The position numbers and the translations under genes are program-made. Source: Acinetobacter sp. ANC 3832 (GTDB lineage Bacteria > Pseudomonadota > Gammaproteobacteria > Pseudomonadales > Moraxellaceae). From it: DNA of 64,000 nucleotides. The stretch is from NCBI RefSeq assembly GCF_002135415.1, contig NZ_NEGJ01000010.1, forward strand, positions 1 to 64,000, in the 5' to 3' direction. Positions 45,801 to 54,382 of the stretch are shown in pieces (within the stretch, counting starts at the first letter, position 1; the number at the start of each line of letters is the position of its first letter). The notes beneath the pieces were generated by a model. It was not told the origin of the DNA. It searched no databases and saw only the letters and a list, made by a program, of their open reading frames with translations.

Positions 45801-45946
45801 GTTGGGAGGTTTATGAAAATATGCCTATTTATAGTACAGATAACGTTAAAGCTAAACTAGGTCAAGATATTGAATCGCCGACTTTAAATAAGAGTATTTT
45901 AGATAAATATTTATCTTATTGGAAAGCAAGTGGTTTTTTATCCTAA
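42896..45946 (+). CDS. NRPS-like A-T-R protein: adenylation, carrier and thioester-reductase domains
   Basis: A 1016-residue single module. The adenylation domain (about 25-510) has A3 LHTSGTTGTPK (168-177), A5 NGYGPTE (305-311), A7 YRTGD, A8 GRKDNQIKIRGHRI and catalytic Lys506 in NPNGKAD. A carrier domain follows with DNFFDLGGSS (Ser560 is the phosphopantetheine site), then an NADPH-dependent reductase (about 640-1010) with TGVTGFLG (646-653) and GYSQSQWVAEK. The enzyme would activate a carboxylic acid, load it and release it as an aldehyde or alcohol. The substrate code read by hand is DAFAIGGTYK, nearest to valine/branched-chain codes. No condensation domain, phosphopantetheinyl transferase or tailoring gene is adjacent. 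Very AT-rich, so likely acquired. Confidence 0.88.
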   Translation: MNINVNLEKLSVLLGESLKFDLDDLNKILNINFDKYSHKKAIIFGLQEINYLDLKNKVLSLSKKLLKFELSIEEPIAILLEPSIENIIAQLAILNIGATCVPLDINQPNLRLGKMIESLDIKVIIKKENCKNKLVAENHVYIDNVDEFVGINNGLVELKSDHRTHILHTSGTTGTPKAVQIQANGLLRLAFNTEFSPIYESDVVAHISNTTFDASLFEIYGALLNGATLCILPKQIILDSYSFKDSIQKYKIDVMAITTALFNLIGTADPATFTGLRTVIVGGEAANAYIMRDVLLHSGILNLRNGYGPTECTTYASSRHVTLEYLDNKSIVDIGSPISNTHIYILNEHQQVVPVGETGEIYISGNGVARSYFNNDEENFKKFITIDIFGHQINMYRTGDIGYITQDQHVEYLGRKDNQIKIRGHRINLEEIENEILNTQLIKSVVIDFIKPEDINKEAYLKAFIVPSNENFNMDQFKNNLEQILPIYMLPRISIVPYIPLNPNGKADKKQLHEFEKINNIFQDQNESEILVSLKGIWKDLLDYNHIKNEDNFFDLGGSSLQVATLVMEIEKKYQIKLPIITLYDYATVAQLAKLIEGKQAKIDSQYIDNTIDILKKDSEIELPSFDQNFKKIDWLSSDEGQVFVTGVTGFLGAFFLADLCELEHVKKVYCLVRAKNHDDGFQRIRENLVKYDMWHENYIDKIVVLTGYLDQVKFGLTDSIYQNLCTHISVIFHLGAHVNYIQPYSIHKPANVIGTLNILQFSIEGRVKPLHYISSIAAYGPTGFFNGTKILLENDDLDLHLNCLKYDTGYSQSQWVAEKIITRAQNLGLPINIFRPGFIMGDSHKGIGNEKDFVARFIKGCLLISAFPKLENQKKEFIAVDYVSSTLLNISSQMNHYGEAYNLVPLDHQSSISLIDLYHYLDDLDYPLDLLDYSSWINKLETSENLDSNPLLPLLPMLKESVYGSLSRWEVYENMPIYSTDNVKAKLGQDIESPTLNKSILDKYLSYWKASGFLS

Positions 45947-45984
45947 ATTCTTATATTTAATTAATTATTAATTAATTAATAGTT

Positions 45985-46014
45985 ATCCTAAGTTAAACCT
46001 CTTTAGCTTAGGAT
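45985..46014. terminator. Terminator between the NRPS-like gene and the GDSL hydrolase gene
   Basis: ATCCTAAG and CTTAGGAT pair perfectly around a 14-base loop. It lies 38 bases beyond the NRPS stop and overlaps the end of the convergent hydrolase gene (46008). T-richness after the stem is modest, so strength is uncertain. Confidence 0.65.
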
Positions 46015-46730
46015 GCTTTATTTAAATTGTATTTAATTAAACTTGCCACTTCTTTCGCCCAAATTTGATAAATTTCCTTACTAGGATGAAAGCCATCTTC
46101 TGCCATTTCGAGATTTAAAGCTTGAAACTTCTTTAAGTCATATTTAATCAACTCATAATTCGATTTTTTCTCTACAAATTGAATTAAAGCTTGATTCATT
46201 TTTTTCGTATATTGTCCAAAGAGCCAAGCCAATGGATTGGGTAATGCAGGAAACATATTCATGGGTGGAACGCCTGAGACTAAAACTAAATTTGGACTAA
46301 AGCGCTGTTCAATTTCACAATAAAGCTGAGTTTGTTGTTTGATCCATTTTTGTGGCGAAGTTAGTTTTGTTACATCATTTACACCCACAGAACTAATCAC
46401 AACATCAAAATGCTGAGGTATTAATTGCTTGGCATTTTGAATGACTTGAAGTGTTGTATCACCCGTCTTGGCTTGCAAATGATAGCTAATTTCAAACTGA
46501 TTTTTCAATTCAGATAATACACAACCAAGTAAAGCATGTTCTTGCGATTGAACCCCAACACCCGCTGCTGCGGAGTCACCTAGAATTAAAATTGATAAAC
46601 TTTTACCCTGCCCAATTACACCACAGCGCTCACCCTCTGGTTCAAGTAAACGAGGTGTATTTTTCTTTACTTGATAGCCTTGAATAATCAGTGCTGGAAT
46701 CAATACAAATGTAAAAGCTTTAAGTAGCAT
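46008..46730 (-). CDS. SGNH/GDSL-type esterase or lipase, exported
   Basis: About 240 residues. An N-terminal hydrophobic segment (LLKAFTFVLIPALIIQGY) suggests a signal peptide or anchor. Blocks of the SGNH family follow: LILGDSAAAGVGV (catalytic Ser), SSVGVNDVT (Gly/Asn) and DGFHPSKEIY (Asp-x-x-His). It likely cleaves ester bonds in lipid or polysaccharide in the periplasm. I selected ATG 46730; a TTG seven codons earlier is possible. It is not clearly linked to the neighbours. Confidence 0.8.
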   Translation of the reverse strand: MLLKAFTFVLIPALIIQGYQVKKNTPRLLEPEGERCGVIGQGKSLSILILGDSAAAGVGVQSQEHALLGCVLSELKNQFEISYHLQAKTGDTTLQVIQNAKQLIPQHFDVVISSVGVNDVTKLTSPQKWIKQQTQLYCEIEQRFSPNLVLVSGVPPMNMFPALPNPLAWLFGQYTKKMNQALIQFVEKKSNYELIKYDLKKFQALNLEMAEDGFHPSKEIYQIWAKEVASLIKYNLNKAS

Positions 46731-46917
46731 AAAAGTTAAATATGGTGACAAACAATCAATGTATTTTATCTGTATTCTTTGGTCAATATCGGCTTATCTA
46801 ATTCTTTATTGATCTAGATTACATGATATAAGCTTATTACATAAAGCCTTTTATAGAAAAAACCCTAAACTAAGAAATTGAGCAAAACTTTTAAGAGCTT
46901 TGCTCAATAAATGGATA

Positions 46918-47661
46918 TTAACCTAACTTATTTACAATTCTCAAAGGTAATACTTTCATTGCTAAACCGAGAGGTAACCACGGCCATTGTGGCACATAGG
47001 CTTTTACGGGTTCTTTCTCTATCGCTTTCACCAATAAATGTGAACCTGTTTTTTCATCCACTTCAAAAGGTAGTTTTTTAGCACCTTCATTAATTTCTGT
47101 ACGAATATAACCAGGGAAAATAGTGGATACTTTAATTTTTGTATCAATCAATTCTGCACGTATACCTTCAGCTAAATGCGCAACGGCTGCTTTACTTGCA
47201 CCATAAGCGGTTAAATGTTTTGGCATGCCACGAATCGCACTCATTGATGAAATCATCACTAAATGACCAAATTTCTGTTCACGGAATATTTCTACAGCCG
47301 CTTCTGCTTGTGCTAAGGCTGAAATAAAATTGGTTTCTACCGTAGTACGGTTTATTTCAAATTTACCATTTCCAATACGACGACCATCACCCACACCAGC
47401 ATTCACAATAACACGGTCTATTGTGCCAAACTCCGCTTTAAACTCACGAAAGACTTGGAAAACTTGATCATAATTGGTCACATCTAAAACTTTAGCGATC
47501 ACTTTAACGCCATATTTACTTTCTAACTCTTTCTTTAAAGTTTCAAGCCGTTCTAAACGACGTGCGCAAACTGCAAGGTTATAGCCTTTTTGAGCAAATT
47601 CACGTGCCATGCCTGCGCCAATACCTGAACTTGCACCTGTAATCAAAATTGTTTTAGCCAT
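46918..47661 (-). CDS. SDR-family oxidoreductase
   Basis: A 247-residue short-chain dehydrogenase. It has the TGASSGIGAGMA cofactor motif, NAGVGDG, the catalytic Ser in MISSMSA and YGASK (Tyr-x-x-x-Lys). Arg residues after the second strand (ARRLER) suggest NADP preference. It is the last gene of a leftward operon (49592-50830, 48375-49496, 47680-48378, this gene). The spacing of 18 bases to the phosphatase gene supports co-transcription, and in that setting it may oxidise a hydroxyacyl intermediate. Confidence 0.88.
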   Translation of the reverse strand: MAKTILITGASSGIGAGMAREFAQKGYNLAVCARRLERLETLKKELESKYGVKVIAKVLDVTNYDQVFQVFREFKAEFGTIDRVIVNAGVGDGRRIGNGKFEINRTTVETNFISALAQAEAAVEIFREQKFGHLVMISSMSAIRGMPKHLTAYGASKAAVAHLAEGIRAELIDTKIKVSTIFPGYIRTEINEGAKKLPFEVDEKTGSHLLVKAIEKEPVKAYVPQWPWLPLGLAMKVLPLRIVNKLG

Positions 47662-47679
47662 ATTTATTGTCCTTTTTCT

Positions 47680-48378
47680 TTAAATCCAAGTCAGTAATTG
47701 TGAGTTTTCAGCTTTTATAAAGTGATGTTCATTTAAACTCAGTAATTGTGGTTCATTCCCAACCAATCGCAAAGTGGTCATACTCGCATTAGCAATTGCC
47801 CAATTCAGCGCAAATGTTTTATTTGGGCTCAATTCTAAAAGCTTTCCTGCTGCCACGGAAATCACACCGCCCGAAGTAAACACCACTGCATAACGAGGTT
47901 GAGTTTTTGCCAGTTCATCACATAAATTTTGCAATGCTGTTTCCACTCTTAATTTAAACACTGGCCAAGATTCATCATATTCATGGTGAAATTCACCGCC
48001 TGTCCAACGACCAATTGCACTTTCAAAAATTTTAGCTAAATAAGCACGTGGATTACTTTCTTTAGATACATCTTCTTTGAGTAAATGCGGCTCATTAAAG
48101 CGAGGTTCGTACTGTGCAAAGACTTGCTGATGATTAAATTCATTCCAAGCAGAATTTGTATGTACGTGAGCATTAGGAAAACATTCAGCTAAAGCAATAT
48201 TGGTGGTCTGTTGATGTCGTTGCATTGAACCAGAAACAACATAAGGTTCTTCTTTCAAAATTTTCTTAAAATATTGACCCAATATTTGAGCTTGTAATTC
48301 ACCATTGGCTGAAAGCTTGTCATAACTTTCAGCACCAAATGAAGCTTGCCCATGACGAATTAAATAAATTGTGGTCAT
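47680..48378 (-). CDS. Histidine phosphatase family protein
   Basis: A 232-residue phosphatase with the RHG motif (IYLIRHGQASFG), a second Arg and His in SGSMQRHQQTT and FTSGGVISV. The family removes phosphate from small molecules through a phosphohistidine. It overlaps the end of the phosphotransferase gene by four bases, which indicates translational coupling, and so probably acts on a product of that kinase or in the same pathway. Confidence 0.85.
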   Translation of the reverse strand: MTTIYLIRHGQASFGAESYDKLSANGELQAQILGQYFKKILKEEPYVVSGSMQRHQQTTNIALAECFPNAHVHTNSAWNEFNHQQVFAQYEPRFNEPHLLKEDVSKESNPRAYLAKIFESAIGRWTGGEFHHEYDESWPVFKLRVETALQNLCDELAKTQPRYAVVFTSGGVISVAAGKLLELSPNKTFALNWAIANASMTTLRLVGNEPQLLSLNEHHFIKAENSQLLTWI

Positions 48379-49496
48379 TTTCCTAAAATTTCCTTCATTT
48401 TTTCCATATACTTTTGTGCAAGTTCATTTGCTTCTAATTTTTGCAAACCAATCAATTTTAATGCACGGATATGCAACGCATGAATGACAATCCAAAAATC
48501 CTTAAATGCAGGATTATCAGTTTGCTTGTGGTAATAACGATAGTAAATTTGCTGTGCAATAACAGCTAAACGAAAAATACCAAATACTTCGTAAAATGCC
48601 CAGTTTTCAGGTTTTAATCCTGTTTTTTCTAAATAATAGTCAACCACTTCTTTTCGAGTAAACATGCCTTTTAAATGTGTAGGTTGACGACGCGTGGCTT
48701 TAAAAATTTGACTATCAGTATCTTCAACCCAATAGGCCAAAGCAGAACCTAAATCCATCAAAGGATCACCAATGGTTGCCATTTCCCAATCCAAGACACC
48801 AATCACTTCAGTCGGATTTTTAGGATCTAAAATCACATTATCAAAACGCCAATCATTATGAATGACACAACTTTTCGAATCTGCTGGAATATGATCATTT
48901 AACCATTTTCGTACGAATTTGAATGACGGTACATTAATGGTATGGGCTTTTTCGTAACGTGCATCCCAACCTTCAACTTGGCGACGACAATATCCGTCGC
49001 CTTTACCTAGTGTTTCAAGTTTAGTGCCTAAATATGGTACTTGGTGTAACTCAATGAATTTGTCTAAAACATTGGTACAAAGTTGATGAACTTGTTCTTC
49101 ATTGAACTGTAATTCTGCTGGTAATTTCGCACGCGGGATAATACCTTCAATTCGTTTCATGACATAGAAGTCGCAACCAATGACAGATTCATCCTGACAT
49201 AAAGCCACCATTTCTGGGACAACAGGATAAAAATCAGCAAGATATCTTTGTACATTATATTCACGTACCATGTCATGTGCAGACTTGGCTTTAGTACCTT
49301 TCGGTGGACGACGTAAAATTAAATCGGCATTGTTATATTTTAAGCGATATGTCCAATTCGATGCTCCACCTGAATATTGAGTAACTTCAACAGGCCCTTC
49401 AATTTCACTACCATTTTCAACAAGCCAGTTACTCACTGCGCGAGTATCAAGTTCTTCGCCTTCCCGAATATTTCCGCCAAGATCAATCACCGACAT
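48375..49496 (-). CDS. Aminoglycoside phosphotransferase-fold kinase (LvaA/ACAD10-like)
   Basis: A 373-residue kinase. The Brenner motif VIHNDWRFDNVIL (catalytic Asp) and the metal-binding IGVLDWEMATIGDPLMDLG are intact. Proteins of this family sit beside acyl-CoA dehydrogenases in bacteria, and as a fused domain in human ACAD10/11, where they phosphorylate 4-hydroxyacyl-CoA. LvaA in the Pseudomonas levulinate pathway is the named precedent. The gene lies between an acyl-CoA dehydrogenase and a phosphatase gene, a matching context. The function is inferred from family and neighbours. Confidence 0.85.
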   Translation of the reverse strand: MSVIDLGGNIREGEELDTRAVSNWLVENGSEIEGPVEVTQYSGGASNWTYRLKYNNADLILRRPPKGTKAKSAHDMVREYNVQRYLADFYPVVPEMVALCQDESVIGCDFYVMKRIEGIIPRAKLPAELQFNEEQVHQLCTNVLDKFIELHQVPYLGTKLETLGKGDGYCRRQVEGWDARYEKAHTINVPSFKFVRKWLNDHIPADSKSCVIHNDWRFDNVILDPKNPTEVIGVLDWEMATIGDPLMDLGSALAYWVEDTDSQIFKATRRQPTHLKGMFTRKEVVDYYLEKTGLKPENWAFYEVFGIFRLAVIAQQIYYRYYHKQTDNPAFKDFWIVIHALHIRALKLIGLQKLEANELAQKYMEKMKEILGK

Positions 49497-49591
49497 TTTT
49501 TATTCCCTAATCCATCATCTTTAAAATTCAAAAGAGGTTTCACCACAGCGATGAAACCTGATTTAAACTATTTTATTCATTCAAAATAGTA

Positions 49592-50830
49592 TTACTTTTT
49601 ACTTGAACCATAACCACGTTTTTTAAGTTCTAATTTTGCAATCATCCCTTTATGTACTTCATCTGGACCATCAGCTAAACGAAGGCTTCGTGCCTGCGCA
49701 AAAAATCCAGTTAAAGGTGTATCACGAGAAACGCCCATACCACCATGAATTTGAATGGCCATATCCACGACTTTTTCAAGTACATTCGGTGCGACCACTT
49801 TAATCGCTGAAATTTCAGTTAACGCAGCCATATTCCCTAAAGTATCCATTTTATAAGCAGCATACAAGGTTAAAAGTCGAGCTTGGTCAATGGCCACTCG
49901 CGCTTCAGCAATTCGTTCTAAATTTCCACCTAATTTTAAAATTTCTTTACCAAATGCTTTACGGCTCATACCTCGGTCTATCATCAATTCCAATGATTTT
50001 TCAGCAGCACCAATACAACGCATACAATGGTGAATCCGACCAGGGCCTAAACGACCTTGTGCAATTTCAAAACCTTGTCCTGCGCCACCAATAAAGTTTG
50101 CAACGGGAACACGTACATTTTCAAAGCTAATTTCGCCGTGACCATGTGGTGCATCATAATCACCAAACACAGGTAGCATTCGTTCAATTTTGACGCCTGC
50201 TGTATCTACAGGAACCAAAACCATAGAATGTTGATGATGACGATCTTTGCTTTCATCTGGCGTATGTGCCATAAAAATAATGATCTTTGCATTTGGATCA
50301 CCTAAACCTGAAGACCACCATTTACGACCGTTTAATACAATTTCATCACCAACGACCACCGCAGTCGCTTGCATATTGGTCGCATCACTTGAGGCAACCG
50401 CAGGTTCAGTCATACAAAAGACTGAACGAATTTTTCCTTCTAATAATGGCGTTAACCATTGTTCTTTTTGTGCTGTACTGCCATAACGCCAAATCACTTC
50501 CATATTGCCAGAATCAGGTGCATTACAATTAAAAACTGTCGGTGCGATTAAACTGCGTCCAGACAATTCCGCAATATGCGCATATTCTTGTACAGAAAGC
50601 CCTTGCCCTAAAATTGGATCAGGCAAGAACATATTCCACAGTCCTGCTTGTTTGGCTTTATTTTTGAGTAGTTCTAGTTGTTCTGGCCATTGCCATTTGG
50701 TCCAATCACCACCTTGATTCAGCTCATGAACTTCATTCCAAAATGCTGTTTCAATTGGTTCAATTTCATTCTTAATAAAGGCTTTGGTGCGTTCAACATA
50801 GTCTTGTGCACGTGCTGATAATTCAAACAT
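49592..50830 (-). CDS. Acyl-CoA dehydrogenase (ACAD11/LvaC-like)
   Basis: A 412-residue flavoenzyme. It has the N-terminal helical domain, the middle-domain sequence CMTEPAVASSDATNMQATA and the ACAD signature near GPGRIHHCMRCIGAAEKSLELM plus IHGGMGVSRDTPL at the C-terminus. The RIHHCMR and IEPIE patterns are typical of the ACAD10/11 group rather than classical fatty-acid dehydrogenases. It is first in the leftward operon with the kinase, phosphatase and SDR. In the LvaC-type scheme it converts a 4-phosphoacyl-CoA to an enoyl-CoA. Confidence 0.87.
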   Translation of the reverse strand: MFELSARAQDYVERTKAFIKNEIEPIETAFWNEVHELNQGGDWTKWQWPEQLELLKNKAKQAGLWNMFLPDPILGQGLSVQEYAHIAELSGRSLIAPTVFNCNAPDSGNMEVIWRYGSTAQKEQWLTPLLEGKIRSVFCMTEPAVASSDATNMQATAVVVGDEIVLNGRKWWSSGLGDPNAKIIIFMAHTPDESKDRHHQHSMVLVPVDTAGVKIERMLPVFGDYDAPHGHGEISFENVRVPVANFIGGAGQGFEIAQGRLGPGRIHHCMRCIGAAEKSLELMIDRGMSRKAFGKEILKLGGNLERIAEARVAIDQARLLTLYAAYKMDTLGNMAALTEISAIKVVAPNVLEKVVDMAIQIHGGMGVSRDTPLTGFFAQARSLRLADGPDEVHKGMIAKLELKKRGYGSSKK

Positions 50831-50924
50831 GGCAACTTCCTTCTAAATATTATCATCATTGATCTTTACAACAACATAACCTGAAAACTATTATGAACAA
50901 AATGATTTAATTCAATACTAATTT

Positions 50925-51842
50925 ATGAATACTATACATAGTAAACCCATTATTGATCTGGCCGTTTTTCACCGTATTGATATAAATTTATATCCGCTTT
51001 TTATTGCGATTTATGAGCAAAATAGTATTTCTAAAGCGGCTCAAATTTTATCGATTACACAATCTGCTGCAAGTCATGCCTTACAACGACTAAGACAACA
51101 ACTACAAGATGATTTATTTGTTCGTGCAGGCAGTAAAATGTTACCAACACCCTTTGCTGAACAAATTTATCAACCTATTCAAAATGCCTTATATGCCATA
51201 CAAAATATTGCCATTCAAAAACAGCAATTTGACCCTACTTTGGTGAAAAGCTTAAAAATTGCGATACATGATGAAATTGAACCGATTATTTTCCCTAAAC
51301 TGATTCAGCACTTTCAAAAGCTGAATTTAGAGATTGAATTTTTAAGCAGTAAATTAGACCGTAAAAATGTTGTAGCTGATCTTGCTGCACAACAAATTGA
51401 TTTTATTATTGATCTTGAACAAAGTTATGGAGATAAAGTGCAATATAAAAACTTAGTCCAAGATCATTTTGTGGTGTGTTCTCAGCAAAAAAAAATTGAG
51501 TTAGATGATTATTTTTCAGCACCACATATAGGTGTTTCATCACGACGTACAGGGGTTTTATTAGAGGATATTTATCTGAATAAGAAAAAATTGACACGTC
51601 ATATTTTTTTACGTTGCCAGCATTATTCCACAGCTTTACAAATTCTTGAACAATATCCTACTGTTATGCTAACAATCCCTCGTGGAATTTTATCGCATTT
51701 AAAAATCTCAAATTCGATTCAAATTTTTAAATCGCCTGTTGATTTACCGATTGTGAATATTGGAATGTATTGGCATAAGGATCTAGAGCAAAATTTGAGA
51801 TATGTGTTTTTAAGAAATGAAATATTAAAAATTTTTGCTTAG
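50925..51842 (+). CDS. LysR-family transcriptional regulator
   Basis: A 305-residue LysR protein. The N-terminal helix-turn-helix (about 20-80, SISKAAQILSITQSAASHALQRLR) and the LTTR effector domain are evident. It is divergent from the acyl-CoA dehydrogenase operon with only 94 bases between, the usual arrangement for a LysR regulator of that operon. The inducer would be a substrate or intermediate of that pathway. Confidence 0.9.
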   Translation: MNTIHSKPIIDLAVFHRIDINLYPLFIAIYEQNSISKAAQILSITQSAASHALQRLRQQLQDDLFVRAGSKMLPTPFAEQIYQPIQNALYAIQNIAIQKQQFDPTLVKSLKIAIHDEIEPIIFPKLIQHFQKLNLEIEFLSSKLDRKNVVADLAAQQIDFIIDLEQSYGDKVQYKNLVQDHFVVCSQQKKIELDDYFSAPHIGVSSRRTGVLLEDIYLNKKKLTRHIFLRCQHYSTALQILEQYPTVMLTIPRGILSHLKISNSIQIFKSPVDLPIVNIGMYWHKDLEQNLRYVFLRNEILKIFA

Positions 51843-51960
51843 GCTATTTTAGTTGTATTTAATTGAATGAATTTTTATAAAAACATTGTTCGTTTGATTT
51901 TTAATCGTTTAGAATATATAGGCTTTATTCTGCACAAAAAAAATTAAATGAGATATAAAC

Positions 51961-52692
51961 ATGACTTTTGAAAACCCATTAGCTCAACAAAATACACCAC
52001 TACCTTTTAAGCAAGATAATCCATTTTCACCAAAAGGTCGTTTTGGTCGTTTATCCTATATTGCGTGGCTATTCATCACGAGTATGCTGTATTCGTGCGC
52101 TCTCTTTATTGTTTTTGGGGTTGCTGCTGTTGCATTATTAAAATCAGGTGCTGGCTTTGACCCAACCTTGTTGATGACAACTGGCTTAGGCATCTTTACA
52201 ATTATTTTATTTATTGCCGTTATCATCATTTTTACAGTGGTTTCAGTTTGCCTCTGTATTCGTCGTTTACACGATTTGAATAAAAGTGGTTGGTTGTGGT
52301 TACTCTTCCTCATCCCTATTGTGAATATTATTTTTGGTATTTATATTTTTGTTGCTAAAGGTACAGATGGTCCAAATAATTATGGCCCTAAACGACCAAC
52401 AGAACAAACTGAAAAATTACTCGGTATTGTTTATAGCGTATTTTTAGCCATTTTTATTGTGGCGTACGGCGGTATAATTGCATGGGCTTATTCAATGCAA
52501 GGACAACTTCCTTATAGTCAAATGCAAAGCTATGAGCATGATATGGAAGAAATGAGCGAAGCTTCTCCTGTACAAAGTGAGGAAATTCCTGCTGAAGCAA
52601 ATACAGAAGAAACAACTCAAGAAGAGCATGCCACTGAAGAGTCACATGATACGGTAGAAATAAATACTGAAAGACCTGCAACAGCGCAATAA
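51961..52692 (+). CDS. DUF805 membrane protein with acidic C-terminal tail
   Basis: A 243-residue protein. The DUF805 domain (about 25-145) is shown by GRFGRLSYIAWLF, several hydrophobic helices, and CIRRLHDLNKSGWLWLLFLIPIVNIIFGIYIFVAKGTDGPN. An additional helix (about 160-180) is followed by a tail of about 60 residues very rich in Glu and Thr (for example AEANTEETTQEEHATEES), which is likely disordered and cytosolic. The function of the family is unknown. A strong terminator lies 40 bases beyond the stop. Confidence 0.85.
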   Translation: MTFENPLAQQNTPLPFKQDNPFSPKGRFGRLSYIAWLFITSMLYSCALFIVFGVAAVALLKSGAGFDPTLLMTTGLGIFTIILFIAVIIIFTVVSVCLCIRRLHDLNKSGWLWLLFLIPIVNIIFGIYIFVAKGTDGPNNYGPKRPTEQTEKLLGIVYSVFLAIFIVAYGGIIAWAYSMQGQLPYSQMQSYEHDMEEMSEASPVQSEEIPAEANTEETTQEEHATEESHDTVEINTERPATAQ

Positions 52693-52732
52693 AATTATGT
52701 TTTAGACTCTTTTTCTTATTAAAAACGGCTTT

Positions 52733-52760
52733 TAGGGCACAGTGTATATGTGCCCTTTTT
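52733..52760 (+). terminator. Terminator of the DUF805 gene
   Basis: AGGGCACA and TGTGCCCT pair around a short A/T loop and run into five T residues on the plus strand. Confidence 0.9.
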
Positions 52761-52824
52761 AATTTTGATTTTTTGATCTTATTTTATTATTTTGAATTGT
52801 CATAAAAATTTAAATCTGCTTAGG

Positions 52825-54288
52825 CTATTTTATAATTCTTGCTAATTCACTCTGAATCAATTGTCTGAGCTGAGTCATACATAGTTTAATTTCTGTATCA
52901 TTGAGTGAGGAAAAGCCAAGTACAAAGCCATATTCGAGATCAAAGTCATAGAACTGGCTTAAACGAGTGATATAAATCTTTTGAACTTCCGCAGCTTTGA
53001 CCAAAGCATCTTCAAGTGAGCTTGGAATTATTTTTTTGAAATAACAAGCAATCTGCATCGACGGATGATGTTCTTTAATAAAACAAAAATCACTTAGGTA
53101 TATTTCAAAATATTGTTTAAATGCTAAATAACGCGTTAGGTAAATCTTTTGCATCTCTGCTAAATATTCAGCGTAATAGCCTTTTTGCATAAAGCTCGCC
53201 AGAATCGCTTGATAATATTGAGACGGCGCACTACCCTCAATATAATTCCGATAACGTTTAAAAGGTTCAATCAGTTGATTGGGTAAAATAAGATAAGAAA
53301 GCTTTAGACTAGGTAAAATATACTTGCTGAAAGATCCTAAATAAATTGTTCGCTGATAGGGATCAAGACCTAAAATTGCTGAATTTTCAGCCTTATTCAG
53401 CATAAAAGCATCATAGTCATCTTCAATAATATAGGCCTCATGTTTTTGAGCATAATCAATCACCTGCTTTTTCCTTGCTAGGCTCATTTGAATCCCACTC
53501 GGATATTGATTTGCAGGTGTTATATACATTGCTTTAACACATTCAAGCTGTTCGCACTGCTCTATTTGTAGGCCTTGTTCATCTAAGACAATGCATTGGA
53601 CATCTAAATTCATCATTTTAAATAAGTGATAGGCATTTGAGTAATAAGGATTTTCTAAAATAATACGATCATTTTCTTGAAATAACACTCGACCACATAA
53701 ATATAAAGCCTGTTGTGTACTATTTACGATCAGTACATTTTCTGCATTAATATGGCAATCTCGATTTAAATTAACCAAATGTGCAATTTCATGGCGGAGT
53801 TGCTCATTCCCAGCACTATTATCTTTCAGGAAAATTGATAATCCATTTTGGGTCAGCACATCCTTTTCAGTGTCATACCATTTACGAAAGGGAAAGTTTC
53901 GAATTTCAGGCATACCATCTGCGAAAAAATTTAAATTTTGATCAAAAAAAAGGGCTTCAAGTCGTTCACTATTTTCAGGTAAAGAGTAATGTGTGTTCTG
54001 TTGATCTATGACTGTTTTTGTAGGGGTTGCCTTTGCAAAACTTCCTTTACCTTTAATACGATAAAGCATACCTTCTTGTTCTAATTGATCATACGTCTTT
54101 TCAACGGTATCGCGTGATACACCAATGGTTTCAGATAAAAATCGACTTGAAGGACATTTAAAATCTTGTTGTAATTGCAATTGAATCAAACTTTCTTTAA
54201 TCGCCAAATAGACCTTTGTTTTTAATTTTTTCTGCTTAGAATTTGATAAATTCCCCTGAAGTATCTGAATAAACTCATTCTGTTTCAT
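52825..54288 (-). CDS. MocR/PdxR-type GntR-aminotransferase regulator
   Basis: A 487-residue MocR regulator. The winged helix (about 20-90; CPSSRFLSETIGVSRDTVEKTYDQLEQEGMLY) is followed by an aminotransferase-fold sensor domain with AMYITPANQYPSGIQMS and the PLP lysine in YLGSFSKYILPSL. The C-terminal part (LGFSSLNDTEIKLCMTQL) is also typical. Its target is not evident because no divergent transporter or pdx gene is next to it; the upstream gene (54383) lies on the same strand. Confidence 0.87.
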   Translation of the reverse strand: MKQNEFIQILQGNLSNSKQKKLKTKVYLAIKESLIQLQLQQDFKCPSSRFLSETIGVSRDTVEKTYDQLEQEGMLYRIKGKGSFAKATPTKTVIDQQNTHYSLPENSERLEALFFDQNLNFFADGMPEIRNFPFRKWYDTEKDVLTQNGLSIFLKDNSAGNEQLRHEIAHLVNLNRDCHINAENVLIVNSTQQALYLCGRVLFQENDRIILENPYYSNAYHLFKMMNLDVQCIVLDEQGLQIEQCEQLECVKAMYITPANQYPSGIQMSLARKKQVIDYAQKHEAYIIEDDYDAFMLNKAENSAILGLDPYQRTIYLGSFSKYILPSLKLSYLILPNQLIEPFKRYRNYIEGSAPSQYYQAILASFMQKGYYAEYLAEMQKIYLTRYLAFKQYFEIYLSDFCFIKEHHPSMQIACYFKKIIPSSLEDALVKAAEVQKIYITRLSQFYDFDLEYGFVLGFSSLNDTEIKLCMTQLRQLIQSELARIIK

Positions 54289-54382
54289 TTCATATCCAAT
54301 TTGAAATTAATAAGTGTTTACTTGAACCTGCACTCAATTTACATCTCACATAATGATCTTAAAATTGATTAAGAAAATATTG

